The notes: generated by a model from the letters alone, not told the origin. A DNA stretch of 64,000 bases from Pandoraea fibrosis (GCF_000807775.2 NZ_CP047385.1:1674001-1738000), one strand, 5' to 3'; positions 44,764-54,503 are shown, numbered from the stretch's first letter. Numbers and translations: made by a program.

Positions 44764-46014
44764 TCAGGCCGAGGCGATCATCCGGTCGAGCAATTCGACC
44801 CAGTGTTGCACCGGAGCGTGGTCCCGGGCGTGCTCGCCCTTGGCGGTCGCCTGCAAATGGCAGATGCACCCGACGTTGGCCGAGACGACCAGCTCCGGCT
44901 CCAGCGCGTCGAGTGCCTTCCATTTGGCGTCGCGCAACTGATGCGACAGCGCCGGTTGCGTGACCGAATAGGTGCCGGCCGAGCCGCAGCAGATGTGGCT
45001 GTCCTGCGGCAGCATGACGTTCACGCCCACGCCTGTGAGCACTTTCTCTACCACGCCCTTGAGTTGCTGGCCGTGTTGCAGCGTGCAGGGCGGGTGATAG
45101 GCCACCTTGCCGGTCTTGCGATTCGGCACGCGTCGCTGCAACGCTTCGAGGTTATCGAGTAGCACTTCCGAGAGATCGCGCGCGAGTTCGGAGACGCGCT
45201 GCGCCTTGCCCGCGTATTGCGGGTCATGACGCAGCAGATGACCGTATTCCTTGACCGTTGCGCCACAGCCGGACGCGTTGATCACAATCGCTTCTGCGCC
45301 GGCTTCGATCTCGGGCCACCAGGCGTCGATGTTGCGGCGGGCGTCGTCGAGGCCGTCGTCGTGATAGTTCAGGTGAAGACGGATGGCGCCGCAGCAACCG
45401 GCTGCCGAAGGGCGCACCATTTCGATGCCGAGTGCATCGAGCACGCGCGCGGTGGCCTTGTTGACGTTGGGCAGCATGGCCGGTTGCACGCAGCCTTCGA
45501 GCATCAGCATGCGACGCGCGTGTTTGGCCTGAGGCCAACTGCCGGAGCGTTGACGATGCGGCACCTTCTCACGCAGCGAGCGGGGCAGCAGTCCGCGGAA
45601 TTGTTGGCCCAGACGCAAGGCGGGTGAGAACAGCGAGCGATTGGGGAGGACGCGGGCAAGCGTCCAGCGCAGCGCGCGTTCACCGGCGGGGCGACCGACC
45701 TTGGCGTCGACATGACGGCGTCCGATGTCGGCCAGGCGGCCGTATTGCACACCCGAGGGGCACGTCGATTCGCAACTGCGGCAAGTCAGGCAACGGTCCA
45801 GATGGCGCTGCGTTTCACGCGTCACGGGCTGGCCTTCGACCATCTGCTTGATGAGATAGATGCGTCCGCGCGGCCCATCGAGTTCGTCGCCCAGCAACTG
45901 ATAGGTCGGACAGGTCGCGGTACAAAATCCGCAATGGACGCATTTGCGGAGAATGGCTTCGGCTTCGTCGCCGTCCGGCGTGTGACGGAGGAATTCTGCG
46001 AGGTTCGTTTGCAT
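44764..46014 (-). CDS. glcF: glycolate oxidase iron-sulfur subunit
   Basis: Encodes 416 residues. Two [4Fe-4S] motifs occupy the start: CVHCGFCTATCP and CLTCRSCESTCP. Two CCG domains follow, with LEGCVQP, GCCGAIR, PPCTLQH and HICCGSAGTYS. Subunit F passes electrons from glycolate oxidation. It is the third gene of glcD-glcE-glcF, 8 bp after glcE. Confidence 0.94.
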   Translation of the reverse strand: MQTNLAEFLRHTPDGDEAEAILRKCVHCGFCTATCPTYQLLGDELDGPRGRIYLIKQMVEGQPVTRETQRHLDRCLTCRSCESTCPSGVQYGRLADIGRRHVDAKVGRPAGERALRWTLARVLPNRSLFSPALRLGQQFRGLLPRSLREKVPHRQRSGSWPQAKHARRMLMLEGCVQPAMLPNVNKATARVLDALGIEMVRPSAAGCCGAIRLHLNYHDDGLDDARRNIDAWWPEIEAGAEAIVINASGCGATVKEYGHLLRHDPQYAGKAQRVSELARDLSEVLLDNLEALQRRVPNRKTGKVAYHPPCTLQHGQQLKGVVEKVLTGVGVNVMLPQDSHICCGSAGTYSVTQPALSHQLRDAKWKALDALEPELVVSANVGCICHLQATAKGEHARDHAPVQHWVELLDRMIASA

Positions 46015-46022
46015 CGTCTTTT

Positions 46023-47147
46023 TTAGCGGTACAGCCGATGGCGGTTGAAGATGCGGCTCGGATCGAAAGCTTGCTGAAGACGCTTGCCGATCGCGTCCAG
46101 CGCGGCCGATTGCGGGGTAAATACGCCGGCCGACTTATCGCCGTGGCGAAACAGCGTAGCATGCCCGCCCACTGCTGCGGCAATCGCGCGGACTTCGGCG
46201 GCGCTGCGCGAGGTGATCCACCAGCGCTGCGCACCGCCCCATTCGATCAGATGTTCGTCGCCGTGCGCGAGCGGCGGCGTGGTCGGCGGTACCGACAGAC
46301 GCCACAACGGCTGGCCGTCTCCCGCGACGGGCGCAGCCGCGAAAAACGGATGCGTCTGCTCGCGCAGGGCCTGCCAGAAGCCATGCGCTTCGATGGCATC
46401 GACGGATTCGCCGCCCATGGCGGCGCGTGCGGCGTCGATGGCCGCTGCGGCGCCGCCAAGGCGCACGCTGAGCAAGCCGTTGTGCCAGGCCGAGCCCATG
46501 AGCGGCAGCGGTTGTCCGCCCCATCGGTTGAGTTGATCGATGGCCTGTGCCTGGGGCAGTTCGAAGCGCAGGGTGGCTTCGGCCACGGGGCACGGCAACA
46601 CCTTGATCGAGAGTTCGAGCAGCACGCCCAGCGTGCCGAGCGAGCCGGCGAGCACGCGTGAAACGTCGTAACCCGCAACGTTCTTCATCACCTGTCCGCC
46701 GAAATGCAGCACCTGAGCTTGCCCGTTCATCACAACGGCGCCGAGTACGAAATCGCGCGGCGCGCCGACATGCGGGCGGCGCGGACCGGCAAGACCGGCA
46801 GCGATACAGCCGCCGAGCGTGGCGCCTGGGCCAAAGTGCGGTGGCTCGAACGGCAGGATCTGCGCGCGTTCGGCCAGTGCCGCCTCGATCTCGGCAAGCG
46901 GCGTACCCGCGCGAGCGGTGATCACGAGTTCGGCAGGATCGTACGAGACGATGCCGCGATACGTGCCCATGTCGAGTGGCTCGCCTTCAGGCGTCTGACC
47001 GTACCAACGCTTGGTGTTGCCGCCTTGAATGTCGAGCGGCGTGCCGTGCTCGGTCGCGGCGAGCACGCGCTCGCGAATGGCGGCGAGGGCTTGTGCTGCC
47101 GTTTGTGGAGCGGCGTCGTGCACCGGAGTGTGGAGGACTTGCGACAT
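46023..47147 (-). CDS. glcE: glycolate oxidase FAD-binding subunit
   Basis: Encodes 374 residues from an ATG whose first base overlaps the glcD stop (TGATG). The FAD-binding PCMH domain (about 10-200) has DIQGGNTKRWYGQ, GPGATLGGCIAAGLAGPRRPHVGAPRDFVLGA and VAGYDVSRVLAGSLGTLG. It works with GlcD and GlcF to oxidise glycolate to glyoxylate. Confidence 0.94.
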   Translation of the reverse strand: MSQVLHTPVHDAAPQTAAQALAAIRERVLAATEHGTPLDIQGGNTKRWYGQTPEGEPLDMGTYRGIVSYDPAELVITARAGTPLAEIEAALAERAQILPFEPPHFGPGATLGGCIAAGLAGPRRPHVGAPRDFVLGAVVMNGQAQVLHFGGQVMKNVAGYDVSRVLAGSLGTLGVLLELSIKVLPCPVAEATLRFELPQAQAIDQLNRWGGQPLPLMGSAWHNGLLSVRLGGAAAAIDAARAAMGGESVDAIEAHGFWQALREQTHPFFAAAPVAGDGQPLWRLSVPPTTPPLAHGDEHLIEWGGAQRWWITSRSAAEVRAIAAAVGGHATLFRHGDKSAGVFTPQSAALDAIGKRLQQAFDPSRIFNRHRLYR

Positions 47148-48742
47148 CAGAACCTCGGCAGATCGGGATGGGGCAGCAAGCCGCCGCGCACATGCATGCG
47201 ACCGTACTCGGCGCAGCGCGCACGGGTGGGAATGGCCTTGTCCGCGTTGAGCAAACCGGCGGGATCGAAGGCGCGCTTCACGGCGAAAAACGCGTCGCGT
47301 TCTTCCGGCGAGAACTGCACGCACATGGAGTTGATCTTCTCGATGCCGACACCATGCTCGCCCGTCACCGTGCCGCCCAGTTCCACGCAGGCCTCGAGAA
47401 TGTCGCTGCCGAAGGCTTCGGCGCGGTGCCATTCGTCGAGATCGTTGCCATTGAACAGAATCAGGGGATGCATGTTGCCGTCGCCAGCGTGAAAGACGTT
47501 GATGCAGCGCAGGCCGTATTGCGTTTCCATCGCTTCGATACGCTTGAGCAGCGTGCCGATGGTTCGGCGCGGGATCGTGCCGTCCATGCAGTAGTAATCC
47601 GGCGAAATGCGGCCGGCAGCGGGGAACGCATTCTTGCGTCCCGACCAGAAGCGCAGTCGTTCCGCCTCGGAAGTGGACACCTGAATGCGGGTGGCGCCCG
47701 ACGCGCGCAGCACCGCCGACACGCGCGCGATTTCTTCCGCGACTTCTTCGGGGGTGCCGTCGGATTCGCACAGCAGGATCGCGGCCGCGTTAAGGTCGTA
47801 GCCCGCATGGACGAACTCTTCCACCGCCTGCGTGGCCGGCTTGTCCATCATCTCCAGACCTGCCGGAATGATGCCTGCCGCAATGATCGCGGCCACGGCG
47901 TTGCCGCCCGCCTCCACGTCGTCGAAGCTTGCCATGATGACTTGCTGAACTTGCGGCTTCGGCACCAGCTTGACGGTGATTTCCGTGACGACGCAGAACA
48001 TGCCTTCGCTGCCGATGAACACGGACAGCAGATCGAGACCGGGGACGTCGAGCGCGTGCGAGCCGAATTCCACGATCTCACCGTCCATCGTCACCGCGCG
48101 TACCCGAAGCACGTTGTGCACCGTCAGACCGTACTTCAGACAATGCACGCCGCCGGAATTCTCCGAGACGTTGCCGCCAATGGTGCAGGCGATCTGCGAC
48201 GAGGGGTCCGGCGCGTAGTAGAGGCCGAAAGGCGCAGCCGCTTCGGAGACGGCGAGATTGCGTACGCCGGGCTGCACCGTGGCTGTGCGGGCGTAGGCGT
48301 CGACGTCGAGAATGCGCTTGAATCTGGCGAGCGAGAGCACGATGCCGTCGGTGATCGGCATGGCGCCGCCGGACAGGCCGGTGCCCGCACCGCGCGGCAC
48401 GACCGGGACGCCATGCGCGTGACACGCCCGCAAAATGCGGCAGACCTGATCTTCATCGGCCGGCAGTACGACAGCGAGCGGCAGCTTGCGATAAGCGGCC
48501 AGACCGTCGCATTCATAGGGCGTGATCTGCTCGCGGTCGGTGAGCCACTGCACGTCGGGCACGGCGTCTCGCAACGCCGAGAGGCGGGCGGCGCGGGTGC
48601 CATCGTCGAGCGTCTCGAAGACGGGCTCATTGCCGGGGGATGCCGGTGCCGACAGCGGCGAGGATGCCTTCGCGGATACCGGCGGCTGAGGGCTCAGCAG
48701 CGGGGGCGAAGTTGGCGAGTGGGGCGACGCATGCGATGCCAT
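47147..48742 (-). CDS. glcD: glycolate oxidase catalytic subunit
   Basis: Encodes 531 residues. The FAD-linked oxidase domain has VVPRGAGTGLSGGAMPI, GNVSENSGGVHCLKYG and the C-terminal FAD-oxidase motif VFHAGDGNMHPLILF with GEHGVGIEK. A 40-residue Ala/Pro/Ser-rich N-terminus precedes the domain and may be an over-called start. It oxidises glycolate. It is transcribed divergently from a GntR-family gene, with a palindromic operator between them. Confidence 0.94.
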   Translation of the reverse strand: MASHASPHSPTSPPLLSPQPPVSAKASSPLSAPASPGNEPVFETLDDGTRAARLSALRDAVPDVQWLTDREQITPYECDGLAAYRKLPLAVVLPADEDQVCRILRACHAHGVPVVPRGAGTGLSGGAMPITDGIVLSLARFKRILDVDAYARTATVQPGVRNLAVSEAAAPFGLYYAPDPSSQIACTIGGNVSENSGGVHCLKYGLTVHNVLRVRAVTMDGEIVEFGSHALDVPGLDLLSVFIGSEGMFCVVTEITVKLVPKPQVQQVIMASFDDVEAGGNAVAAIIAAGIIPAGLEMMDKPATQAVEEFVHAGYDLNAAAILLCESDGTPEEVAEEIARVSAVLRASGATRIQVSTSEAERLRFWSGRKNAFPAAGRISPDYYCMDGTIPRRTIGTLLKRIEAMETQYGLRCINVFHAGDGNMHPLILFNGNDLDEWHRAEAFGSDILEACVELGGTVTGEHGVGIEKINSMCVQFSPEERDAFFAVKRAFDPAGLLNADKAIPTRARCAEYGRMHVRGGLLPHPDLPRF

Positions 48743-48794
48743 CGGGCTTGCTCTCGAACGTTCGTTGACGTGTAATGTGTCTATCTGGTTGATT

Positions 48795-48820
48795 GGTCTA
48801 CTGGTAGACTGGTCGACCAG
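48795..48820. promoter_or_regulatory. double palindrome between glcDEF and its GntR regulator
   Basis: A perfect inverted repeat GTCTAC-TG-GTAGAC (48796-48809) abuts a 12-bp palindrome CTGGTCGACCAG (48809-48820). The core TGGTNNACCA is the form bound by FCD-type GntR regulators. Extra TGGT half-sites occur at 48785-48797. It sits 53 bp before the glcD start and 174 bp before the regulator start. Confidence 0.75.
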
Positions 48821-48993
48821 ATGTCGGATGACGTCATCGTAAAGGGAATGATCCGATTTCGACTACCGGGTTAACCCTTATTTAGAAGCCGATCTTCCAG
48901 CGATACCGGGCGATGGGCCGGCCCGCTGCCCTGAGCGAAGCGCCATCCTGTATCGTGGCGTCTGTGATTTTTCTGTCGAGAACCCAAGCCGAC

Positions 48994-49827
48994 ATGTCGT
49001 CCAACGAGTCGTCCCTGCCTATGTCATCCCTACCTGCCAGCGAATCCCCGGGCGCTGTTGCGAGTTTCGCACCGGTGACGCCGCCGCCGCGGCTGCGCCT
49101 GTCCGACATGGTGTACGAGCAACTGGAGACGATGGTCGTCGAAGGCCGGCTCGCGCCGGGCTCGGCGCTACCGTCCGAGCGCGATCTCGCGCAGCAGATG
49201 GGCGTGTCTCGTCCCTCGCTTCGCGAGGCGCTACTGCGGCTGGAGTCGCGTGGCCTGATCGTGGGGCGCGCCGGCGGCGGCTATCTGGTGGCGAATGCCA
49301 GCCAGCCGTTGCTCGCCGAGCCGTTGTCGCAATTGATGTCGCGGCACAGCAAGACGGTCGACGACGTTCTCGAAATGCGCGAAGTGCTCGAGGCCAAGGC
49401 CGTGGAACTGGCTGCCGAGCGTGCGACGCCCGAAGACATTGCCCGGCTCGCGCAGGCACTTGAAGCCCTTGAGGCTGCTTTTGCTGCCGGGCGAGACGGC
49501 CTGGACGGGGAGGGGGAGGCCCGCGGGCAGTCGCTGTTGACCCGGGTGCCCGAACTTGACGCCCACTTCCATCTCGCCCTGGCCGAAGCCACACACAACC
49601 TGGTGCTGGTGCATCTGATGCACGCAATCTTCGAATTGCTGCGCGGGTCGGTCGTCGACAACTACCGGGCGATCGTCGGTCATGGCGCCGATCTGGCCGA
49701 GTTGATCGATCAGCACCGTCGCATCTTCACCGCCGTGGCGTCGCACGATGTCGGTAGTGCCCAACGTTCGCTGCGCGAACATCTGTCCTTCATCCGCAAC
49801 AACGCCGGCGACGTCGAGGCAGTCTGA
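48994..49827 (+). CDS. GntR/FCD regulator of glycolate operon
   Basis: Encodes 277 residues from the ATG giving MSSNESS; an upstream start at 48913 adds 27 residues. The winged helix (about 35-105) has LSDMVYEQLETMVVEGRLAPGSALPSERDLAQQMGVSRPSLREALLRLESRGLI. The FCD domain (about 125-265) has His positions in LDAHFHLALAEATHN and HRRIFTAV. It resembles GlcC/LldR. It is divergent from glcDEF and probably responds to glycolate or a related acid. Confidence 0.88.
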   Translation: MSSNESSLPMSSLPASESPGAVASFAPVTPPPRLRLSDMVYEQLETMVVEGRLAPGSALPSERDLAQQMGVSRPSLREALLRLESRGLIVGRAGGGYLVANASQPLLAEPLSQLMSRHSKTVDDVLEMREVLEAKAVELAAERATPEDIARLAQALEALEAAFAAGRDGLDGEGEARGQSLLTRVPELDAHFHLALAEATHNLVLVHLMHAIFELLRGSVVDNYRAIVGHGADLAELIDQHRRIFTAVASHDVGSAQRSLREHLSFIRNNAGDVEAV

Positions 49828-50824
49828 CCCCGATTTCCGCTGTCTGACGGCGCCCGCGCCAGCGGGCAAATCGACCCCGTCAAAACGTCATCGTTTTCCC
49901 TGACCCTACGGTGCGCGGCGCCCTGCCGTGCAAGCGTGGGGTCGTCTGCGTTCTGGCATGCAACACCTTCCAACGCCATGATTTCCCTGCGTTTACCGGT
50001 TATCGAGCGCTCACCTCGGGTGGGTGCCCGCCGGCCTCAAACGCCACTCAACACCCGAGATGCGGGCGTTCTCGGGTTGACAGTGCCCCAGCCATCGACT
50101 AATTTTGGAACCATAAAAAATACTTAATTCGATATATTGAATCTTGTATATCAGATTCAAAGCGCCGAATCGGCTCCATCAAGACCCGTGAATCGAACCG
50201 GGCAGGTGCCGACCCGACGCGGGATTCATCGGAGACATCAGTTGGGTAAGCACAAATTTCCTTTCGGGCAGGCCGCATGCGACGGTTCCTTCGCATGGCC
50301 TGTCCAGTCGTATCCGCCGCAGGTGTCCGACGTTGTGGGCCGGGTGCTGCGGTGTTCCTCATCTCCCTGCCGCCTGTTGTGGGCAGGCGATCTGGCGATC
50401 ACGCGTCCGCGAGGCGCGCCCGCCTGAGTGATAGGGCCCTGATCTGCGGAGGGATTCACGGAAATTCATCGTGACCTGAATAACGCAGACCGGTCCGCAC
50501 TCGAATTCGTTACCTCGTCACCCTTCGGCAGCCGGCAACTTGCCGGCGCGGGCCTGAAAAGCCTGCGTCGCCGCGCCGAAGCGGGGGCCGGAAGTGTCCT
50601 TTGGCGCTTTCGAAAGTCAGTCAGCCGGGGCTCAAGCCCTGCGAGCGCGCCGCCAGGCAGCGCTCCGCGATCAAGCGGCCACGCATGAGCCGCACGTAAC
50701 GCCAGGAGGCGTGCCGTATCCGCGATTCCCCATGTCGGGACGCACCACGGCACGCGATGACGGCAGGCACCGCACAACGCGCGCGGGCCGCCGCCAATCG
50801 TCTGACAGGTATAGGAGGCAAGTC
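49828..50824. other. 1-kb gap before oxlT, long leader region
   Basis: No convincing gene is present. At 50137-50160 is an inverted repeat TTGAATCT / AGATTCAA with eight bases between, inside a short AT-rich block (50100-50165) that probably holds the promoter. Then about 660 bases run to the oxlT ATG with hairpins at 50266-50305 (arms of about 15 bp, one 2-base bulge) and 50530-50546 (GCCGGCAA/TTGCCGGC). Short open frames here have poor amino-acid composition. Confidence 0.45.
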
Positions 50825-52150
50825 ATGCAAGCAGCTGCGCAACCGGAGGAGAAGACCTCTTTTCTGGGAGGGCGCTGGTCACAACTGGTGATCGGCATCA
50901 TATGTATGGGCCTGGTGGCCAATCTGCAGTATTCGTGGACGTTGTTCGTCGAGCCGATGCAGGCGAAGCACCATTGGGGCATCGCGGCCATTCAGGTGGC
51001 GTTCTCGATCTTCATCGTGGTGGAAACATGGCTGGTGCCGATCGAAGGCTGGCTGGTCGATCGCTTCGGGCCCCGGCCGGTGGTGGCGGGTGGCGCAATC
51101 TGCGTGGCGCTGTCGTGGATCATGTACTCGTATGCCGAGACGCTGGCAGTGCTGTACACGGCGGCGGTCATTGCGGGTATCGGTGCCGGTTGCGTGTACG
51201 GCACCTGCGTGGGTAATGCGCTCAAGTGGTTCCCGGACAAGCGCGGTTTGGCCGCCGGTCTGACGGCGGCAGGTTTTGGCGCCGGTGCGGCGATCACGGT
51301 CATTCCGATCGCCAACATGATCCGCGAGTCGGGCTACGAGGCAGCGTTCTTCAACTTCGGCATTGTGCAGGGCGTGGCGATCTTTATTCTCGCGTTGCTG
51401 CTGGTCAAGCCACGTGCGCCGAAGGGGGTGAGCGTGTCGCGCCGCAATCTGGCGACGAAGGTGGACTACACCTCGGGCCAGATGATTCGCACGCCGGTGT
51501 TCTGGGTGATCTACGTCTGCTTCGTTGCGGTGGCCGCTGGTGGCCTGATGGCAACGGCGCAGATCGGGCCGATCGCGAAGGACTATGGTATTGCGTCGAT
51601 GCCGATGACGTTGTTCGGTGCCACGCTGCCGCTGCTGACCATGACGCTGTCGATCGACAATCTGTGCAACGGCTTCACGCGTCCGCTGTGTGGCTTCGTC
51701 TCGGACAAGATCGGTCGTGAGAACGCCATGTTCATCATCTTCCTTGGGGAGGGGGTGGCGATGCTCGGCCTGATGCACTTCGGTCAGAACCCGTACATGT
51801 TCGTGTTCTTCGCCGCGATGACCTTCCTGTGCTGGGGCGAAATCTTCTCGATCTTCCCGGCACTGTGTGCGGACACGTTCGGTAGCAAGAATGCGGCATC
51901 CAATGCCGGCACGTTGTACACGGCCAAGGGCACGGCGGCGTTGCTGGTGCCGCTGGCCTCGGTGCTCGCCATCGGTGGTCATTGGGATCGTGTGTTCATC
52001 GCGGCGGCGATCATCAGCATCACGGCGGCAGTCGCGGCGAAGTTCCTGCTCGCGCCGATGCGTCGCCGCTGGATCGAGAGCGTGAACAACAACGAAGTGC
52101 AAGCGTCGGCAAAGCCCTCGGTTGCGATGAGTGCGCCTGCGAGCGAGTAA
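50825..52150 (+). CDS. oxlT: oxalate/formate antiporter (OxlT-type MFS)
   Basis: Encodes 441 residues from an ATG with TAGGAGG eight bases upstream, the best ribosome site in this part of the window. Twelve helices are expected. OxlT-family stretches include NLQYSWTLFVEPMQAKHHW, GIGAGCVYGTCVGNALKWFPDKRGLAAGLTAAGFG and FTRPLCGFVSDKIGREN. OxlT exchanges oxalate for formate. No frc or oxc gene is adjacent, so the decarboxylation enzymes must be elsewhere if it serves oxalate use. A strong terminator follows. Confidence 0.88.
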   Translation: MQAAAQPEEKTSFLGGRWSQLVIGIICMGLVANLQYSWTLFVEPMQAKHHWGIAAIQVAFSIFIVVETWLVPIEGWLVDRFGPRPVVAGGAICVALSWIMYSYAETLAVLYTAAVIAGIGAGCVYGTCVGNALKWFPDKRGLAAGLTAAGFGAGAAITVIPIANMIRESGYEAAFFNFGIVQGVAIFILALLLVKPRAPKGVSVSRRNLATKVDYTSGQMIRTPVFWVIYVCFVAVAAGGLMATAQIGPIAKDYGIASMPMTLFGATLPLLTMTLSIDNLCNGFTRPLCGFVSDKIGRENAMFIIFLGEGVAMLGLMHFGQNPYMFVFFAAMTFLCWGEIFSIFPALCADTFGSKNAASNAGTLYTAKGTAALLVPLASVLAIGGHWDRVFIAAAIISITAAVAAKFLLAPMRRRWIESVNNNEVQASAKPSVAMSAPASE

Positions 52151-52217
52151 GTCAGTTTGCCTGTAGAGCGGTGCGTGAACGGATCACTATTCACGCATGG
52201 CTCGGGAGGCGACAGGG

Positions 52218-52248
52218 CGGGGTGTCGGAAGCGGCACCCCGTTTTTTT
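52218..52248 (+). terminator. intrinsic terminator after oxlT
   Basis: Stem CGGGGTG/CACCCCG with a ten-base loop, directly followed by seven T residues. Confidence 0.9.
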
Positions 52249-52348
52249 CATGGGGCGACAAAACACTGTCGACGGAGGCATCGACGCCGGACACATGGCG
52301 TAGGCGAGGGGGGATGGTGTCGGATCTGGCGCTGACGGCGCAAAAACA

Positions 52349-52380
52349 AAAAAGCCTTGCCGATCGGCAAGGCTTTTTGC
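52349..52380. terminator. bidirectional terminator beside tRNA-Asn
   Basis: A 14-bp stem (AAAAAGCCTTGCCG / CGGCAAGGCTTTTT) with a two-base loop; both strands end in five T residues. It lies five bases past the 3' end of the first tRNA, on its transcript. Confidence 0.85.
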
Positions 52381-52384
52381 ATTT

Positions 52385-52460
52385 TGGCTCCTCGACCTGG
52401 GCTCGAACCAGGGACCTACGGATTAACAGTCCGGCGCTCTACCAACTGAGCTATCGAGGA
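52385..52460 (-). tRNA. tRNA-Asn (GTT)
   Basis: The minus strand folds as a complete 76-base tRNA: acceptor TCCTCGA paired with TCGAGGA, D-arm AGCTCAGTTGGTAGAG, anticodon arm with GTT in CTGTTAATC, T-arm GGTTCGAGCCC, and encoded CCA. It lies 86 bp downstream of a near-identical copy. Confidence 0.96.
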
Positions 52461-52501
52461 TCAAACTCGTGTGTCATACATCGTTGCGACGACGTATCGA
52501 C

Positions 52502-52529
52502 TAAAACAAAAGCCTCGCGTGCGCGAGGC
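52502..52529 (-). terminator. hairpin between the two tRNA genes
   Basis: Stem GCCTCGCG/CGCGAGGC with a two-base loop; on the minus strand it is followed by TTTTGTTTTAG. It looks like a terminator for the upstream tRNA, which would leave the second tRNA needing read-through or its own promoter. Confidence 0.7.
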
Positions 52530-52546
52530 CATCGCTTCGGTATTCT

Positions 52547-52622
52547 TGGCTCCCCGACCTGGGCTCGAACCAGGGACCTACGGATTAACAGTCCGGCGCT
52601 CTACCAACTGAGCTATCGGGGA
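52547..52622 (-). tRNA. tRNA-Asn (GTT), second copy
   Basis: Differs from the other copy only at acceptor pair 4, T-A there and C-G here (TCCCCGA/TCGGGGA), a compensatory change. GTT anticodon and encoded CCA. It is the first transcribed of the pair, with a consensus promoter 16 bp upstream. Confidence 0.96.
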
Positions 52623-52637
52623 TCAAAAGAGAAAGCG

Positions 52638-52667
52638 ATTATAGTGGTGCTTTTTGCACGCTGTCAA
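52638..52667 (-). promoter_or_regulatory. consensus promoter of the tRNA-Asn genes
   Basis: On the minus strand TTGACA (52667-52662) and TATAAT (52643-52638) are separated by 18 bases, ending 16 bases before the tRNA 5' end. Confidence 0.85.
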
Positions 52668-52726
52668 CACTGCGCGCGCATTTTTTCTGCACCAATGGGA
52701 CGAAGTCCGCCAATAACGCTCGTGAT

Positions 52727-53050
52727 TTAGCGCTCGAGCAGATGCAGCTTCTCGGTGACGTCCTTCCACTGGTCCGCATCGTCCAGGGACGCCTTGGTCT
52801 TCGTGATGCTCGGCCAGTTAAGCGAGAGCTCGGCGTTGAGCGCGATGAAGGCTTGTTGGTCGCCCGGCACGTCCTCTTCGGCATAAATGGCGTTCACCGG
52901 ACATTCGGCCACACAGACAGCGCAATCGATGCACTCGTCCGGGTCGATGGACAGGAAGTTCGGGCCCTCGCGGAAGCAGTCCACGGGGCAAACGTCCACA
53001 CAGTCGGTGAATTTACATTTGATGCAGCTTTCAGTGACAACGTGCGTCAT
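52727..53050 (-). CDS. fdxA: seven-iron ferredoxin
   Basis: Encodes 107 residues from the ATG with GGAG seven bases upstream. Two cluster motifs are present: [14 protein letters not shown], the 3Fe-4S type spacing, and [12 protein letters not shown], the 4Fe-4S type. The C-terminal about 45 residues form the helical tail of FdxA. It carries electrons for unspecified partners. Divergent from pncB, a common order in betaproteobacteria. Confidence 0.94.
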   Translation of the reverse strand: MTHVVTESCIKCKFTDCVDVCPVDCFREGPNFLSIDPDECIDCAVCVAECPVNAIYAEEDVPGDQQAFIALNAELSLNWPSITKTKASLDDADQWKDVTEKLHLLER

Positions 53051-53309
53051 GCCAACTCCAGAGTAGGGCGCGAAACGGCTTCGAACGGCCGTTAAAACGC
53101 GTATTGTAACGCAGCCCGCCGTCGTCGGTGCGAGAGCCGAAAGGGGGCCGGGGCAAGGCATCCTGTCATCACGCAATCTGCCGCGATGTCATGCGTGACA
53201 CCGCTTTGCGGTACGATGTTCGCTGTTCCCGTGCGCCGCCGATACGGCCGTTGGTCGATCGGCGGCGTTCGCTGCTTTCTCGTGCGTGCTCCTTGCGGGG
53301 CCTGTCGTC

Positions 53310-54503
53310 ATGATCATCACGTCGCTGCTCGATACCGATCTCTACAAGTTCACGATGATGCAGGTGGTGCTGCATCATTTTCCCGCCGCACAAGTGGAGT
53401 ACCGCTTCAAGTGCCGTACCGAAGGTGTCGACCTGACGCCCTATGTCGAAGAAATTCGAGACGAGATCCGGTTGCTGTGCGGCCTGCGCTTCACCGAGTC
53501 CGAACTGCGTTATCTCGGTGCGATGCGCTTCATCAAGAGCGATTTCGTCGACTTTCTCGACCTGTTCCATCTGAACGAGAAGTACATCACGGTGCTGCCG
53601 TCGCCGAAGGGCAACGGCGAGATCGACATCACGATCCGCGGCCCTTGGCTGCATACGATCCTGTTTGAAATCCCGGTGCTTGCGATCGTCAACGAAGTGT
53701 ATTTCCGCAATACGCAGCGCGCGCCGGCTTATCAGGAAGGCCGTCAGCGGCTCAAGGACAAGATCTGCATGCTCGCCGAGCGCGTGGACTATCGCGAGTG
53801 CAAGATCGCCGACTACGGCACGCGTCGCCGCTTCTCGAAGGAATGGCACGAAGAGGTGATTCTCACGCTGCGCGACGAACTGGGCGAACAGTTCGCGGGC
53901 ACGAGCAATGTGTATTACGCGTCGAAGCTTGGCCTCACGCCGCTTGGCACGATGGCGCACGAGTACCTCCAGGCATGTCAGGCACTTGGCCCCCGTCTGC
54001 GCGACTCGCAGATCTTCGGTTTCGAGACCTGGGCGAAGGAATACCGTGGCGATCTGGGAATTGCCCTCTCCGATGTGTACGGCATGTCCGCATTCCTGCG
54101 CGATTTCGACATGTATTTCTGCAAGCTCTTCGACGGCGCGCGCCACGATTCCGGCGATCCGTTCGCGTGGGGCGAGCGCTTGTTGGAGCACTACGCGCAA
54201 AACCGTGTCGATGCGCATACCAAGACGATGATTTTCTCGGATGGCCTCGATATCCCGAAGGTCCTCCAGCTTTTCGAGCGCTTTCGCGATCGCTGCAAAC
54301 TGGCGTTCGGCGTGGGCACGAACCTCACGAACGATCTTGGCTATCAACCGCTGCAGATCGTCATCAAGATGGTGCGCTGTAACGGCCAGCCAGTTGCCAA
54401 GCTGTCGGATTCGCCGGGCAAGAACATGTGCGACGACGACGCGTATCTGGCCTATCTGCGTCAGGTTTTCGAGATTGCACCGGAACCGGCCGCCGGCATC
54501 TGA
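53310..54503 (+). CDS. pncB: nicotinate phosphoribosyltransferase
   Basis: Encodes 397 residues, the usual length. Motifs: [15 protein letters not shown] at the start, the autophosphorylated His region in [25 protein letters not shown] and [12 protein letters not shown]. It makes nicotinate mononucleotide in NAD salvage. The start at ATG 53310 is in frame with an earlier GTG-like start but fits homologues. Confidence 0.95.
   Translation: MIITSLLDTDLYKFTMMQVVLHHFPAAQVEYRFKCRTEGVDLTPYVEEIRDEIRLLCGLRFTESELRYLGAMRFIKSDFVDFLDLFHLNEKYITVLPSPKGNGEIDITIRGPWLHTILFEIPVLAIVNEVYFRNTQRAPAYQEGRQRLKDKICMLAERVDYRECKIADYGTRRRFSKEWHEEVILTLRDELGEQFAGTSNVYYASKLGLTPLGTMAHEYLQACQALGPRLRDSQIFGFETWAKEYRGDLGIALSDVYGMSAFLRDFDMYFCKLFDGARHDSGDPFAWGERLLEHYAQNRVDAHTKTMIFSDGLDIPKVLQLFERFRDRCKLAFGVGTNLTNDLGYQPLQIVIKMVRCNGQPVAKLSDSPGKNMCDDDAYLAYLRQVFEIAPEPAAGI

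Noticed and set aside
46976..48775. 599-codon plus-strand frame opposite glcD
   Set aside because: Shadow of glcD/glcE, which have full FAD-oxidase motifs.
50137..50427. Short open frame in the oxlT upstream gap
   Set aside because: No ribosome site, no domain, and composition typical of random GC-rich frames.
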